Notes: generated by a model not told the origin, from the letters alone. DNA of 64,000 nucleotides from Actinoallomurus sp963736325 (GCA_963736325.1 CAVTOG010000009.1:1-64000), one strand, 5' to 3'. Shown: positions 25,542 to 33,379, counted from the stretch's first letter. A program made the numbers and translations.

Positions 25542-27809
25542 TCAGCCGGCCGGGTTCTCCCGACCGGCCTCGTCGGTGTCGTGGTCCTGGTCGTGGTTGG
25601 TGGTGATGAGTTGCCAGCCGCCGGCGTCGGCGGGTTCGACGCGTTCGTCGCGGACGAGGCGGGCCATGTGCCGGTAGATGGTCGGCCGGCTTTGGCCGGT
25701 GGCGTCGGCGAGGGCCTGCCAGCCGAGCGGCCCACCACCGTGCGCCTCCAGAGCGGTGAGGAGTTGTTCGGGCACCGACGGCTCGGGCTCGACGGCCGCC
25801 ACCGGTTCAGTTCCCGGCGCCGCTGGCGGAGTGTCGTCGACGACTACGGCGGTCTGCGGGTCGCGCGCCGCCGTGGTCGAGGCGGTCGCGACCTTCGGCG
25901 TCGGCGACGGGACGGCCAGCACGCCGTCTTCGGCCGGTGTGGCGCCGGTCTGCTTCTTGCAGTGCCGGACGATCGCCTCGATCTCCCCGTCCGACACGTA
26001 CGCGTTCTGGAGGCGGAGCGTGGTGGAGGCGCCCATGGGCCAATACAGCGCGTCGCCCTGGCCGAGAAGCTTCTCCGCGCCGGGCTGGTCGAGGATGACC
26101 CGGCTGTCCGCCAGGGAGGAGGTGGCGAACGCGAGGCGGGACGGGACGTTCGCCTTGATGAGCCCGGTCACCACGTCGACCGACGGGCGTTGGGTGGCGA
26201 GGACGAGGTGGATGCCGGCGGCGCGGGCGAGCTGGGTGATCCGAACGATGTGCCCCTCTACATCCTTGGGGGCGACCATCATCAGGTCGGCCAGCTCGTC
26301 CACGATCGTCAGCAGGAACGGCAACGGCGCAACGAGCTGCCTGTCGATCCGAACCTTCCCGGCCGCGGCCGCAGTGTTGAACTCAGCGATGTTCCGGAAC
26401 CCGGTCTCAGCGAGCAGGTCATAGCGGCGGTCCATCTCGGCCACCACCCACTCCAGCGCCTCGGCGGCCTTCTTTGGGTTGGTGATGATCGGCTGGAGCA
26501 GGTGCGGGATCCCCGCGTAGGGCGCCAGCTCGACCCGCTTGGGGTCGATCAGGATCATCCGTACCTGCCCCGGTGTCGCGCGCATCAGCACCGAACAGAT
26601 CAGCCCGTTGATGCACACGGACTTGCCAGCGCCAGTGGCACCGGCGATGAGCACGTGCGGCATCTTGGCCAGGTTCGCCACGACCGTGCGGCCTTCGACG
26701 TCCTTACCGAGACCCACGACCATCGGGTGGGTGTCGTCGGCAGCGACCGAAGAGCGCAGGATGTCGCCGAGGTTCACCCGGTCCTTGACGGTGTTGGGGA
26801 TCTCCACACCGATCAACGAGCGTTCGGGGATCGGCACGATCCGCACGTCCTTGCTCTTCACCGCCAAGGCGATGTTCTTGGCCAGGCCGGTGACCTTCTC
26901 CACCTTCACCCCGGTCCCGAGCTTCAACTCATACCGGGTAACGGTCGGGCCACGGGTGTGGCCGGTCACCTTCGCCTCCACCTTGAACTCCGCCAGCACC
27001 CGGCCGAGTGCGGCGGTGATCCGCTCGACGTCGCGGCCGGTCCCGCGCGCGGGCGCCGCCGACTTCAGCAGGCCATCACCGGGCAGCGCGTACGCCGGCA
27101 CGACGGGCGCGGTCGACGTCTCGCCAGCTGCCTGGGCAACCTCCGGCTGTGCGGCCGGCGTGGACTCCGCCCCGGGGGATGCCTCCGGAGCCTTGACCGA
27201 GCACGGCGCCGGTTCGGTGTCGCTGTCGAGGGCTTGGTCGGTGAGGGCCTGGCCGCCGAGGTGCCAGGCGTAGATGAGGCCGGCGGCCAGGGCCAGGAGC
27301 AGGAGCCCGGGTTGGGCGCGGATCACCATGAGCGCCGCCCACAACCCGCCGACCGCGACGATCGCGCGCATCCACCGCATCTTCAGCCGGGCCCGGGTGA
27401 TCCGCCCGTCGGTCGGCAGCAGCGTCGTCGGCCGGGTCGCGTCCCGGTTGGTGCGGGCCTCTTCGACGAGGGCCTCGGTGACGCGCTTGATGAGATCGGC
27501 GTCGCTGACCGACCGCGTGGTGATCCACCCGGCTGCCTGAGCCCGCGCGGCGCCGGCCCCGGCGCGGACGCGGGCTTTCTGCCGGTTTTTAAGCTCCCGT
27601 GCTGCCTTCTGCGCCCGGTCGGTCGCCGTCGGCGGCGCTTCACCGTAGGCGGCCTCCAACGCGGCCTGCTCGGCGGCGGCCGGGTCGGCGGGTTCGTCGT
27701 CGGCGCTGAACGCCCACCGGTGGAACGCGGTGGCGCCGGCGCGGGTCTTGTCCCAGGCGGTGGTCCGGTACCGGCGCGGGATCTCCTCCTCGGGTTCGGG
27801 GGTGGTCAT
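25542..27809 (-). CDS. FtsK/SpoIIIE-type DNA translocase (conjugation protein, TraB/TraSA class)
   Basis: 755 residues from ATG 27809 (AAAGGAG, eight bases upstream). Two transmembrane helices lie near residues 145-185 (GGLWAALMVI, PGLLLLALAAGLIYAWHLGG). The FtsK beta domain precedes the motor (EVKVTGHTRGPTVTRYELKL-like segment about 300). The motor has Walker A HVLIAGATGAGKSVCIN (about 393-409), Walker B FLLTIVDELADLMM and the RITQLARAAGIHLVLATQRP segment. A C-terminal winged helix (LGWQALADATGQSRPTIYRH) resembles the FtsK gamma domain that reads DNA sequence. In AICEs one such protein moves double-stranded DNA to the recipient. ATGA overlap with the gene upstream. Confidence 0.93.
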   Translation of the reverse strand: MTTPEPEEEIPRRYRTTAWDKTRAGATAFHRWAFSADDEPADPAAAEQAALEAAYGEAPPTATDRAQKAARELKNRQKARVRAGAGAARAQAAGWITTRSVSDADLIKRVTEALVEEARTNRDATRPTTLLPTDGRITRARLKMRWMRAIVAVGGLWAALMVIRAQPGLLLLALAAGLIYAWHLGGQALTDQALDSDTEPAPCSVKAPEASPGAESTPAAQPEVAQAAGETSTAPVVPAYALPGDGLLKSAAPARGTGRDVERITAALGRVLAEFKVEAKVTGHTRGPTVTRYELKLGTGVKVEKVTGLAKNIALAVKSKDVRIVPIPERSLIGVEIPNTVKDRVNLGDILRSSVAADDTHPMVVGLGKDVEGRTVVANLAKMPHVLIAGATGAGKSVCINGLICSVLMRATPGQVRMILIDPKRVELAPYAGIPHLLQPIITNPKKAAEALEWVVAEMDRRYDLLAETGFRNIAEFNTAAAAGKVRIDRQLVAPLPFLLTIVDELADLMMVAPKDVEGHIVRITQLARAAGIHLVLATQRPSVDVVTGLIKANVPSRLAFATSSLADSRVILDQPGAEKLLGQGDALYWPMGASTTLRLQNAYVSDGEIEAIVRHCKKQTGATPAEDGVLAVPSPTPKVATASTTAARDPQTAVVVDDTPPAAPGTEPVAAVEPEPSVPEQLLTALEAHGGGPLGWQALADATGQSRPTIYRHMARLVRDERVEPADAGGWQLITTNHDQDHDTDEAGRENPAG

Positions 27810-28063
27810 GTGCGGTCTCCTTTGGCGTTCACGATCGTGGTGAGTTGGTTGAGTTGGTCGATGTGGGTGTCCAAGGTGGCGGTGAGCGCCTCGGCCCACG
27901 GTCCGGCCGTATCGGTGGGTAGTGCGCGGACCAGGCCTCGCCACCGGTCCCACGCGGCGGTCGCGCGTTCGAGTGGTGTGCGGGCGTTGGCCTTCTTGTC
28001 GGCGTAGTGCGCGGCCTGGTTGACGATCCGCCGGCGGGCGAGTTCCTGCGCGGACAACGGCAT
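27806..28063 (-). CDS. Small helical protein coupled to the translocase
   Basis: 85 residues, MPLSAQELARRRIVNQAAHY to INQLTTIVNAKGDRT-like end. Basic helical N-terminus, then amphipathic helices (LTATLDTHIDQLNQLTTIV). GGAGG lies five bases before ATG 28063. Its TGA overlaps the translocase ATG by four bases, indicating coupled translation and perhaps physical partnership. Function unknown. Confidence 0.75.
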   Translation of the reverse strand: MPLSAQELARRRIVNQAAHYADKKANARTPLERATAAWDRWRGLVRALPTDTAGPWAEALTATLDTHIDQLNQLTTIVNAKGDRT

Positions 28064-28172
28064 CAAGTCCTCCGTCTCGTCTCAGGGTTCGTGCGCGCGT
28101 GTACGCGCGCGCCTTGGGCCTGTCAAGAGGGCGATCGAGGGGGTGAGACGGCGGGGTGAGACACCCCGCTGA

Positions 28173-28219
28173 GACAGGGGCGGGCGGGCGCGCCCGTGGC
28201 ACGCCTGCCCGCCCCTGTC
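28173..28219. terminator. GC-rich hairpin in the transfer operon
   Basis: GACAGGGGCGGGC pairs perfectly with GCCCGCCCCTGTC; the stem extends by wobble pairs. It lies between the membrane-protein gene and the small gene upstream of the translocase; no T run follows, so attenuation or pausing is as likely as termination. Confidence 0.6.
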
Positions 28220-28233
28220 GGGTGTGGGTTGGC

Positions 28234-28602
28234 TCAGTGGTGGCCGTTGGAGGTGACGGTGGAGAACATCGTGGTGAGGCCGCCGCCGACGGAGGTGGCG
28301 GTCTGCTGGGCCATCACGCCGACCATGGAGCCGGACAGCAGGACGCCGGCGGTGAAGGCCATGGCGACGTAGCCGGGCTTGGTCTTCTTCTTCTCGATCG
28401 CGCGATACAGCATGAAGCCGAGCAGCAGCACGATGACCAGGCTCGTGCCGCCGGCCACGCTGGAGACGCCCGCGACACTGGAGGGTGCCCGCTGAACCTC
28501 GGCCAGCACGGTCGAGGAGTGCCCGGCCGGAACCGGCGCGCCGGCCGGGTAGACCGCGGACGCGGTGAGGACGTCGCTGGTGGTGTGAATCTGGGTGGAC
28601 AT
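28234..28602 (-). CDS. Small AICE membrane protein
   Basis: 122 residues from ATG 28602. An extracytoplasmic-looking N-terminal region (about 1-50, Ser/Thr/Val/Pro-rich) is followed by two transmembrane helices: SLVIVLLLGFMLYRAI (about 55-70), a KKKTKPG positive loop, and VAMAFTAGVLLSGSMVGVMA (about 78-97). The layout suits a mating-bridge or spread protein. GGAG lies ten bases upstream. No family name recognised. Confidence 0.7.
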   Translation of the reverse strand: MSTQIHTTSDVLTASAVYPAGAPVPAGHSSTVLAEVQRAPSSVAGVSSVAGGTSLVIVLLLGFMLYRAIEKKKTKPGYVAMAFTAGVLLSGSMVGVMAQQTATSVGGGLTTMFSTVTSNGHH

Positions 28603-28648
28603 GATGGGGTGACTCCATTCGGTTGAACCTGGATGAGGGCGCGCAGGT

Positions 28649-28683
28649 GGCCGGCCCGATCCCTGCACGGATCAGGCCGGCCG
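28649..28683. terminator. GC-rich hairpin
   Basis: CCGGCCCGATCC pairs with GGATCAGGCCGG with a single mismatch; loop CTGCAC. It separates two small membrane-protein genes. Confidence 0.5.
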
Positions 28684-28727
28684 GTCGAGGACGTAGTGGG
28701 ATGGGTGCCGTCCGCCGGGGCGGCGGG

Positions 28728-28940
28728 TCAGTGCGCGAGGCTGAAGTCCTCGCGACGCTTGGGCGCCGGCCGCGTAGCTCGCTGGCGGTCGGCTGGTGAG
28801 GGGGAAGTCGCGCGTCGCATCGGGATGGGCTGGTGGCGTCGGGGGTGCGTGTGCGGTCCGGCCATGAGCCGTACGGCGATCGCGGTGGTGGTCAGCAGGA
28901 TGGCGACGGTGAACAGGGTGGCCATCAACAGACTTCGCAT
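28728..28940 (-). CDS. Small single-pass membrane protein
   Basis: 70 residues from ATG 28940, with GGGAG nine bases upstream. One N-terminal transmembrane helix (LLMATLFTVAILLTTTAIAV) is followed by a basic, His/Arg/Pro-rich cytoplasmic tail. Too short for the usual gene-calling limits but well placed in the operon. Function unknown; size and topology match small spread proteins. Confidence 0.6.
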   Translation of the reverse strand: MRSLLMATLFTVAILLTTTAIAVRLMAGPHTHPRRHQPIPMRRATSPSPADRQRATRPAPKRREDFSLAH

Positions 28941-28997
28941 AGATGGATCTCCCTCGAACGAGCGATGGCCGAGGTACCGGCCATCGGAATGGGTGAG

Positions 28998-29031
28998 GAC
29001 GTGTCCCGGGGAACGGGCCCCGGGACACGTC
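28998..29031. terminator. Perfect 14-bp hairpin
   Basis: GACGTGTCCCGGGG and its exact complement around loop AACGGG, 58 bp after the stop of the large membrane-protein gene. Confidence 0.7.
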
Positions 29032-29089
29032 AGGAACACCGCCCGGGAACACTCGGGCGGCGGGGTGAGAAACGGGGGTCGGGAACGGG

Positions 29090-30364
29090 TCAGGTGCCGT
29101 TGACGGCTGGGATCCGTTCGGGGGTGTTCTTGGCGATCTCCAGGGCTTTGGTGGCCTTGTCGTAGGAGACAGCGAAGGCTTGCATCACCTGCCGTACGGA
29201 CGGCGCGGTGATGTAGGTCTCCCGTAGAAGCCCGGCAAGCTGGGGCGGCTCCAGGTCACGGCCACTGGACAGCCCCTCGGGCAGGCGCTCCCCGCGCCGG
29301 TTCGAGGCGTGCGAGGTGCGGGACCGCCGGGCATCCTTGGCGATCTCGACCACGGTGTTCTCGGCCGTGCCGGTGGTGGTGTTCTCGTGTTTAGGCTCGA
29401 GAACGGGCGCGGGTACAGGTTCGGAAACACCGGTGATGGTGTTCTTCGCGCCGTTCGTCTCCCCGTTGCCGGGAAGGCGTGGTGAGGCGTTCTTGGGAAC
29501 ACCGGTTGCGGTGTTCTCCGGAGAACGGGGTGTCGGGTGTTCCCACGGTGCGGCGGGCGTGAGTTCCGCGAGCGCCTGGGCGTTGTAGAGCGCGCCGAGC
29601 TGGCCGAGCAACGCGTCCTGCTGGCCGCCTTGTTCGGATAGGCCCGCGTGCTCGACGGCGGCTTCCATCGCCCGGTGCAGGCGGCGCTGGGCGTAGCGGA
29701 TCCGCCAGCCGCGGGCTTTGGTGGACTGGAGGCCACGGACGCGCATCGCGGCGCGTGCCAGCCGGGTGAGGCGCCGGTGGGCGTCGACGTCGTTGGTGGT
29801 TCGCGCGGACGCCTCGGTCAGGCCGAAACGGATGAGGATGCGTTCGGGGCTGATCCGCCAGTGGTAGCGGGTCTTACCCGCGGCGATGCGCTCTTCAGAC
29901 AGGCCCAGCTCCCACAAGAACGCCGCGATCAGGGGTGCGGCCAGGCGGGCGAGCATCGGCCCGAAGTGCCAGCCGACATCGGAGGCGGCCAGCAGACCGG
30001 ACAGGGACGCCATGACCCACACGGCGGGTCCGACGATCCCGATGGGCATCTTGGCCTTGATCCGGCGGCGGGTCCGTAGCGCGCACACGAGCATCGCGGC
30101 TTCGAACACGCCGAACATGCACACCCGGATGTAGACCTCGGCGACGTGCAGGTCGTTGGTGAAGAACCGCCACATGCCCTGGCCGGACATCACCGTGGCC
30201 ATCCCCGCCACCACGAACGTCAACGCATCAGCCACGGCCGTCACCGCGAACACCTTGCGCAGCAACCGGGCGGCGACCGCGACCAGGAGCAGCCCGGCCA
30301 ACCCGGCGCCGGCCAACGCCAGCGGCGGCAGGCCGGTGATGGTGTGGGTGAGGTTGAGGTTCAC
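29090..30364 (-). CDS. Multi-pass AICE membrane protein, DUF2637/SpdB-like
   Basis: 424 residues from GTG 30364 (GGAGG seven bases upstream; GTGA overlap with the preceding stop). The first 150 residues hold four to five transmembrane helices (PPLALAGAGLAGLLLVAVAA, ALTFVVAGMATVMSG, FGVFEAAMLVCALRTRRRIK, VGPAVWVMASLSGLLAASDV). A helical cytoplasmic domain follows, then a Pro/Thr-rich stretch with repeated ENT and KNT units, and a final HTH-like segment (APSVRQVMQAFAVSYDKATKALEIAKN). DUF2637 membrane proteins are regular neighbours of AICE translocases and are linked to intramycelial plasmid spread. Confidence 0.8.
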   Translation of the reverse strand: MNLNLTHTITGLPPLALAGAGLAGLLLVAVAARLLRKVFAVTAVADALTFVVAGMATVMSGQGMWRFFTNDLHVAEVYIRVCMFGVFEAAMLVCALRTRRRIKAKMPIGIVGPAVWVMASLSGLLAASDVGWHFGPMLARLAAPLIAAFLWELGLSEERIAAGKTRYHWRISPERILIRFGLTEASARTTNDVDAHRRLTRLARAAMRVRGLQSTKARGWRIRYAQRRLHRAMEAAVEHAGLSEQGGQQDALLGQLGALYNAQALAELTPAAPWEHPTPRSPENTATGVPKNASPRLPGNGETNGAKNTITGVSEPVPAPVLEPKHENTTTGTAENTVVEIAKDARRSRTSHASNRRGERLPEGLSSGRDLEPPQLAGLLRETYITAPSVRQVMQAFAVSYDKATKALEIAKNTPERIPAVNGT

Positions 30365-30750
30365 AACCGCACCTCCACGCCACTGTGGCCGGCGGCGTGG
30401 GCGATTGCGACCAGCACGGCTTTCAGGTTGGCCGCGTCCAGGCTGGACACGACGCACAACGCAACGGTGGTCTGGCCGGTGAGGCTCGCGGCCACGCCCA
30501 GCACGGCGGCCTCACTCAGCGAGCACGGCAGCGCGCCGGCCTCCAACAAGGCGGCGGCCTTGGGCCAGTCGATGAACGCCATCGGCGCCACATCGGTCTC
30601 GGTGGCGATGTAGATCGCGTTGGTGGTGAAGTCGTCCCGGAGCAACCAGGTCTGGTGCGTGATGAGCAGATCGACTGCGGCTCTTTCGGCGTAGACGCCA
30701 TCAGCGCCCGTGCGCAGCCACGCGGCCAGATCAGCGAACGTGGGCATCAT
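30361..30750 (-). CDS. Hypothetical AICE protein coupled to the DUF2637 gene
   Basis: 129 residues from ATG 30750 with GGGAGG six bases upstream. Starts MMPTFADLAAWLRTGADGVY; alpha/beta composition with a central AIYIATETDVAPMAFIDWP and a C-terminal TTVALCVVSSLDAANL. It resembles nothing I can name, but the pattern is that of a small globular cytoplasmic protein. Its TGA overlaps the next GTG. Confidence 0.7.
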   Translation of the reverse strand: MMPTFADLAAWLRTGADGVYAERAAVDLLITHQTWLLRDDFTTNAIYIATETDVAPMAFIDWPKAAALLEAGALPCSLSEAAVLGVAASLTGQTTVALCVVSSLDAANLKAVLVAIAHAAGHSGVEVRL

Positions 30751-30789
30751 CGGATGCCTCCCATCAGGTAGGTCAGGAGGGAAGGAAGC

Positions 30790-30823
30790 GGCCCCGGCCA
30801 CGCGAGGGGGCGTGACCGGGGCC
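30790..30823. terminator. GC-rich hairpin
   Basis: GGCCCCGG-C-CACGC pairs with GCGTG-A-CCGGGGCC (one mismatch), loop GAGGGG. It lies between the tiny zinc-finger gene and the next gene of the operon. Confidence 0.6.
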
Positions 30824-30846
30824 GGTGAAGGACCCGGGGCGGATAG

Positions 30847-30975
30847 TCAGCGGCAATGGTGCTGCCGGTAGGCGCTGGCGGTCTTGAACCAGCGTCGGCA
30901 GGACGGGCACTGGTGTCCGTTCCAGCCGCGCGAGCGCGTTCGCGGCCGTAAGGCCGGGCGCGCGGGGGCGGTCAC
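30847..30975 (-). CDS. 42-residue C2H2/C2HC zinc-finger-like protein
   Basis: Starts VTAPARPALRPRTRSRGWNG; the core is CPSCRRWFKTASAYRQHHC, spacing Cys-x2-Cys-x12-His-His-Cys, like a single classical zinc finger. GTG overlaps the previous TGA (GTGA) and GAGG lies seven bases upstream. The basic N-terminus suggests nucleic-acid binding. Confidence 0.65.
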   Translation of the reverse strand: MTAPARPALRPRTRSRGWNGHQCPSCRRWFKTASAYRQHHCR

Positions 30976-31121
30976 AGCCGCACCTCGAGGTAGAGACGGA
31001 CCTGGCGAGAGTCGCCCCGGCACGGGAGCGGGGCGAACGCTTCGACCAGGTCGAGCACGCCCGCGATCCGTTCGGCGGCGATGGCGACTTCCTCAGGCAG
31101 GCCGATGATCCGGATCTTCAC
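30972..31121 (-). CDS. 49-residue conserved AICE protein
   Basis: VKIRIIGLPEEVAIAAERIA begins a beta-alpha-beta unit that ends CRGDSRQVRLYLEVRL. Short proteins of this pattern (KIRIIG ... YPCRGDS ... VYL) are frequent in actinomycete elements. GTG 31121 starts eight bases after the stop of the upstream gene. Unknown role. Confidence 0.65.
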   Translation of the reverse strand: MKIRIIGLPEEVAIAAERIAGVLDLVEAFAPLPCRGDSRQVRLYLEVRL

Positions 31122-31129
31122 GGCCGGCC

Positions 31130-31249
31130 CTACCTGCTGCACTGGCCGGAGCCGCCGCAGACACCGCAGGGGTTCGATCCCATCTGGCCATCACCGCCGC
31201 AGCAGTGGCAGCCCGTGGGGATGACTCGGATCAGGTTCTGGTCGTGCAT
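31130..31249 (-). CDS. 39-residue DnaJ-zinc-finger-like protein
   Basis: MHDQNLIRVIPTGCHCCGGD followed by NPCGVCGGSGQC: two CxxC pairs with a CxxCxGxG unit as in DnaJ zinc domains. AGGTAGG precedes ATG 31249. It is the first of three tiny genes in one tightly packed run; two of the three carry zinc motifs. Confidence 0.65.
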   Translation of the reverse strand: MHDQNLIRVIPTGCHCCGGDGQMGSNPCGVCGGSGQCSR

Positions 31250-31273
31250 GATGGACCTACCTCTCATGAGGTA

Positions 31274-31312
31274 GGCCCCGGGCGCGTCTGTCAGGATGTG
31301 GCGCCCGGGGCC
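31274..31312. terminator. Perfect 12-bp GC-rich hairpin
   Basis: GGCCCCGGGCGC and its exact complement around a 15-nt loop, between the tiny-gene run and the RapZ-like gene. Confidence 0.6.
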
Positions 31313-31405
31313 GCTTCGTGGAATGGGGGGCTGGTGCCCCGAGCCCCCGCCCGGCCGTCCGTGATGGCCGTACGGGCAGGGACTCGCAGCCTCAGCTCGG
31401 GATGG

Positions 31406-31795
31406 TCAGCGGGCGACGACGTCCTTGTCGAGGTCGCGGTGGACGACGGAAGCCGGGACGTTCCACAGGTTGGTGAGGGTCTGGGCGAGGGCTTCTCCGA
31501 CGGTGGCAACAACTCGGTGCCGCCCGCCGGCGCAGCCGACCGCGACATGGACCGGCCCGACCGAAGGTCCGGACAGGTACGCGGTGACGGCGGCGGCGGT
31601 GGCGTCGATCAGTTCCTGGATGCCGGGCGTGGTCAGCACCGCCGTACGCACCGCCTCGTCGCGAGCGGTCAGGTACCGCAGCTCAGGCGAGACGTGTGGG
31701 TCGCGGAAGTGCGTGCGCAGGTCCAGGGTGAGCGTGGCGTCGGTGGGCGGGGCGTCATGCAGGTAGCCGAAGGTCGTGATGGTCACGGGGTTCAT
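31406..31795 (-). CDS. RapZ C-terminal-domain-like protein
   Basis: 129 residues from ATG 31795 (GGGAG 11 bases upstream). Reads VTITTFGYLHDAPPTDATLT, then LDLRTHFRDPHVSPELRYLT and VAVGCAGGRHRVVATVGEAL. TFGY, D-x-R-x-xxNPH-like RDPHV and G-C-x-GG-x-HR are hallmarks of the RapZ (YvcJ) C-terminal domain, which senses glucosamine-6-phosphate and binds RNA in E. coli. The nucleotide-binding N-domain is absent. Stand-alone versions occur in actinomycete mobile elements; their role is unknown. Confidence 0.8.
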   Translation of the reverse strand: MNPVTITTFGYLHDAPPTDATLTLDLRTHFRDPHVSPELRYLTARDEAVRTAVLTTPGIQELIDATAAAVTAYLSGPSVGPVHVAVGCAGGRHRVVATVGEALAQTLTNLWNVPASVVHRDLDKDVVAR

Positions 31796-31883
31796 GCGGC
31801 GTCGAGCTCCCATTCGCTGGTGCAGTTCAGACAGGCCTCGCTCCATCGGGCAGGACGTAGCCGGCGGCCGGTGGGCATGACAA

Positions 31884-31911
31884 AGCGCCCCAGCCGAACG
31901 GCCGAGGCGCT
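31884..31911. terminator. Short interrupted hairpin
   Basis: AGCGCC pairs with GGCGCT and an inner GCCG with GGC, loop AAC. It lies 19 bp after the stop of the zinc-ribbon-like gene. Confidence 0.45.
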
Positions 31912-31929
31912 GAACCAGGGAGGCGCGCG

Positions 31930-32265
31930 CTACCGGGCGGCGGCGAGCTGGACGACCGCCGGCGCGATCGGCGGCTTGGCCGTGCGGTACACACGCTGGG
32001 CGCGGTGCAGAGCCGCGCCGCGGTCGGCCTCGCGCAGGCGGGCGGCCCACTCGATGGGAGTGAGGTCGCGGGTAAGGCGCTGGCCGCTACCGGGGCAGCG
32101 CTTGATCCCATCGGCGGCCCGGTGGGCAAGGCCGATGCTGCGACGCAGCAGCGTCCACCGGCCGCAGTCGCGGCACACGTACTGGGTGGCCTCGCCCGGG
32201 TGCATGCTGAGCTGGTTGGGCGGCAGGGTGCTGGCCAGGATCGGCGGCCGGTTGTTGTGGCGCAT
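31930..32265 (-). CDS. Zinc-ribbon-containing hypothetical AICE protein
   Basis: 111 residues from ATG 32265, with GAGGGAG five bases upstream. The segment YVCRDCGRWTLLRRSIGLAH has a CxxC pair, with a later KRCPGSG, suggesting a small zinc-binding fold; the C-terminal half is a basic helix (WAARLREADRGAALHRAQRV). It may contact nucleic acid. It is near the 5' end of the minus-strand transfer operon. Confidence 0.65.
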   Translation of the reverse strand: MRHNNRPPILASTLPPNQLSMHPGEATQYVCRDCGRWTLLRRSIGLAHRAADGIKRCPGSGQRLTRDLTPIEWAARLREADRGAALHRAQRVYRTAKPPIAPAVVQLAAAR

Positions 32266-32619
32266 CGACGCTCCCTCGATCGGGTAGGTCAGGGGTGGCT
32301 TGCGTTCTCCGCCCGCCACGGGCCAGACGGTCCGTGACGGACGGGCAGCGCAAGCTGCGGTTGGTTTCCAGGGGCCGAGCGGTCTCACCTCCTTCCGGGC
32401 TCGGCCCCGCGCTGCGACGCCGCGACCAGCCCGGGACTCGTGAGCCATCCCCCGAAGGGGTGGATCTGTCTATCCGGGCGATGTAGGTCGCTCTCGCAGA
32501 TGTATGCAGTTCTCAAGAAACGGTCAGACAGGCAATCGGCGCTGATGAGGCGCCTGCCAGCCTTGGAACCACCCGGACGATGCAGTCCGGCCGGGTAGAA
32601 CCAGGGCGACAGGAATCCC
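32266..32619. other. Non-coding gap in the transfer operon
   Basis: No convincing gene. It holds a perfect 9-bp inverted repeat GGGGCCGAG (32371-32379) / CTCGGCCCC (32400-32408) and a smaller one around CACGG/CCGTG near 32317-32336. A promoter for the genes to its left on the minus strand may lie between 32450 and 32520, where the sequence is AT-richer, but no clear -35/-10 pair could be fixed. Confidence 0.4.
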
Positions 32620-32886
32620 TTACGCAGCCGCCGGCTGAACCACTGGCTCGGGCTGGCGCCTCACCGGCTTCGTCTGGTCCAGCCGGTTGGCCGCACGCAG
32701 CAACTGTGCGCTCAGGCTGCGAAGCTCGGCGGCGGTTCCTGTAAGCGTCGTGCGGTTGACCTGCACACCTCCGCGCGGTTCGGTGAAGATCTCCGCACCA
32801 TGCAGGTGACGAATCGGTACGTAACGACCGGGAAACCACGCCTGCGAACGACGACGGGGGAGGGCGGTCGGGATCGGGTTAGTCAT
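32620..32886 (-). CDS. Hypothetical AICE protein, first gene left of the divergent promoter
   Basis: 88 residues from ATG 32886, with AAAGGAG six bases upstream. Reads MTNPIPTALPRRRSQAWFPG, then GAEIFTEPRGGVQVNRTTLT and LRSLSAQLLRAANRL. A basic start, then a strand pair and one C-terminal amphipathic helix. Function unknown. It reads away from the GntR regulator across a 112-bp shared control region, so it is a likely regulated target. Confidence 0.7.
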   Translation of the reverse strand: MTNPIPTALPRRRSQAWFPGRYVPIRHLHGAEIFTEPRGGVQVNRTTLTGTAAELRSLSAQLLRAANRLDQTKPVRRQPEPVVQPAAA

Positions 32887-32998
32887 TGCTGCTCCTTTTG
32901 ACCACAAGTCCAACCGGCTTGAGCCGCTTAATTGGCTCACGACGGAGACTGTAGGTTATCGATGGATCTGGCGCAAGCCAGATGGATAGTCTTGAGCC
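32887..32998. promoter_or_regulatory. Divergent control region with two inverted repeats
   Basis: Contains a perfect palindrome ATCTGGC-GCAA-GCCAGAT at 32966-32983, 15 bases before the GntR start, and GAGCC-N8-GGCTC at 32921-32938. The word CTTGAGCCG occurs twice. Both are good operator candidates for the adjacent GntR protein. Confidence 0.6.
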
Positions 32999-33379
32999 GT
33001 GGAAATTCGAGATGACGAACGGCACGAGAGTCGTCGGCTGGCCAACGCCCTACGCGCCGAGATCCAGCGAGGAGCTCCCGGCTATCAGCCGGGCGCGAAG
33101 CTGCCCTCGTACCGGCAGTTGGCCGCCGAGCACGGCGTAGCTCGGAACACCGTTGGGGCAGCCCTTCGCGTGTTGGAGGCCGAGGGTCTTGTGGATGTCC
33201 GGCCGGCCAGCGGCGCCTATGTGCGAGACCCGAAAGCTGTCCCGCCGGAGCGCGATGTACGGGCGGAGCTCACCGAACTCCGTGACCAGCTCCAGCGCAC
33301 GAAGCGGGATCTGGCAGCAGCCCAACAGACGGTTGTAGGACTGCTCGAGCAGTTCCCCGCCAAGAGGCCGGGCGAGTGA
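32999..33379 (+). CDS. Short GntR-family regulator
   Basis: 126 residues from GTG 32999. The GntR winged helix is complete: GAKLPSYRQLAAEHGVARNT and VGAALRVLEAEGLVDVRPAS, about residues 31-70. Instead of an effector domain there is only a C-terminal coiled coil (ELTELRDQLQRTKRDLAAAQ, about 89-120). This short YtrA-like form is typical of AICE and plasmid KorSA-type regulators, which repress transfer and replication genes. It faces the minus-strand operon across the palindromic region, so it is the best candidate master repressor. Confidence 0.85.
   Translation: MEIRDDERHESRRLANALRAEIQRGAPGYQPGAKLPSYRQLAAEHGVARNTVGAALRVLEAEGLVDVRPASGAYVRDPKAVPPERDVRAELTELRDQLQRTKRDLAAAQQTVVGLLEQFPAKRPGE

Noticed and set aside
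25581..28007. 808-codon plus-strand open frame across the translocase gene
   Set aside because: Shadow of the FtsK-like gene; no start signal and no protein-like pattern.
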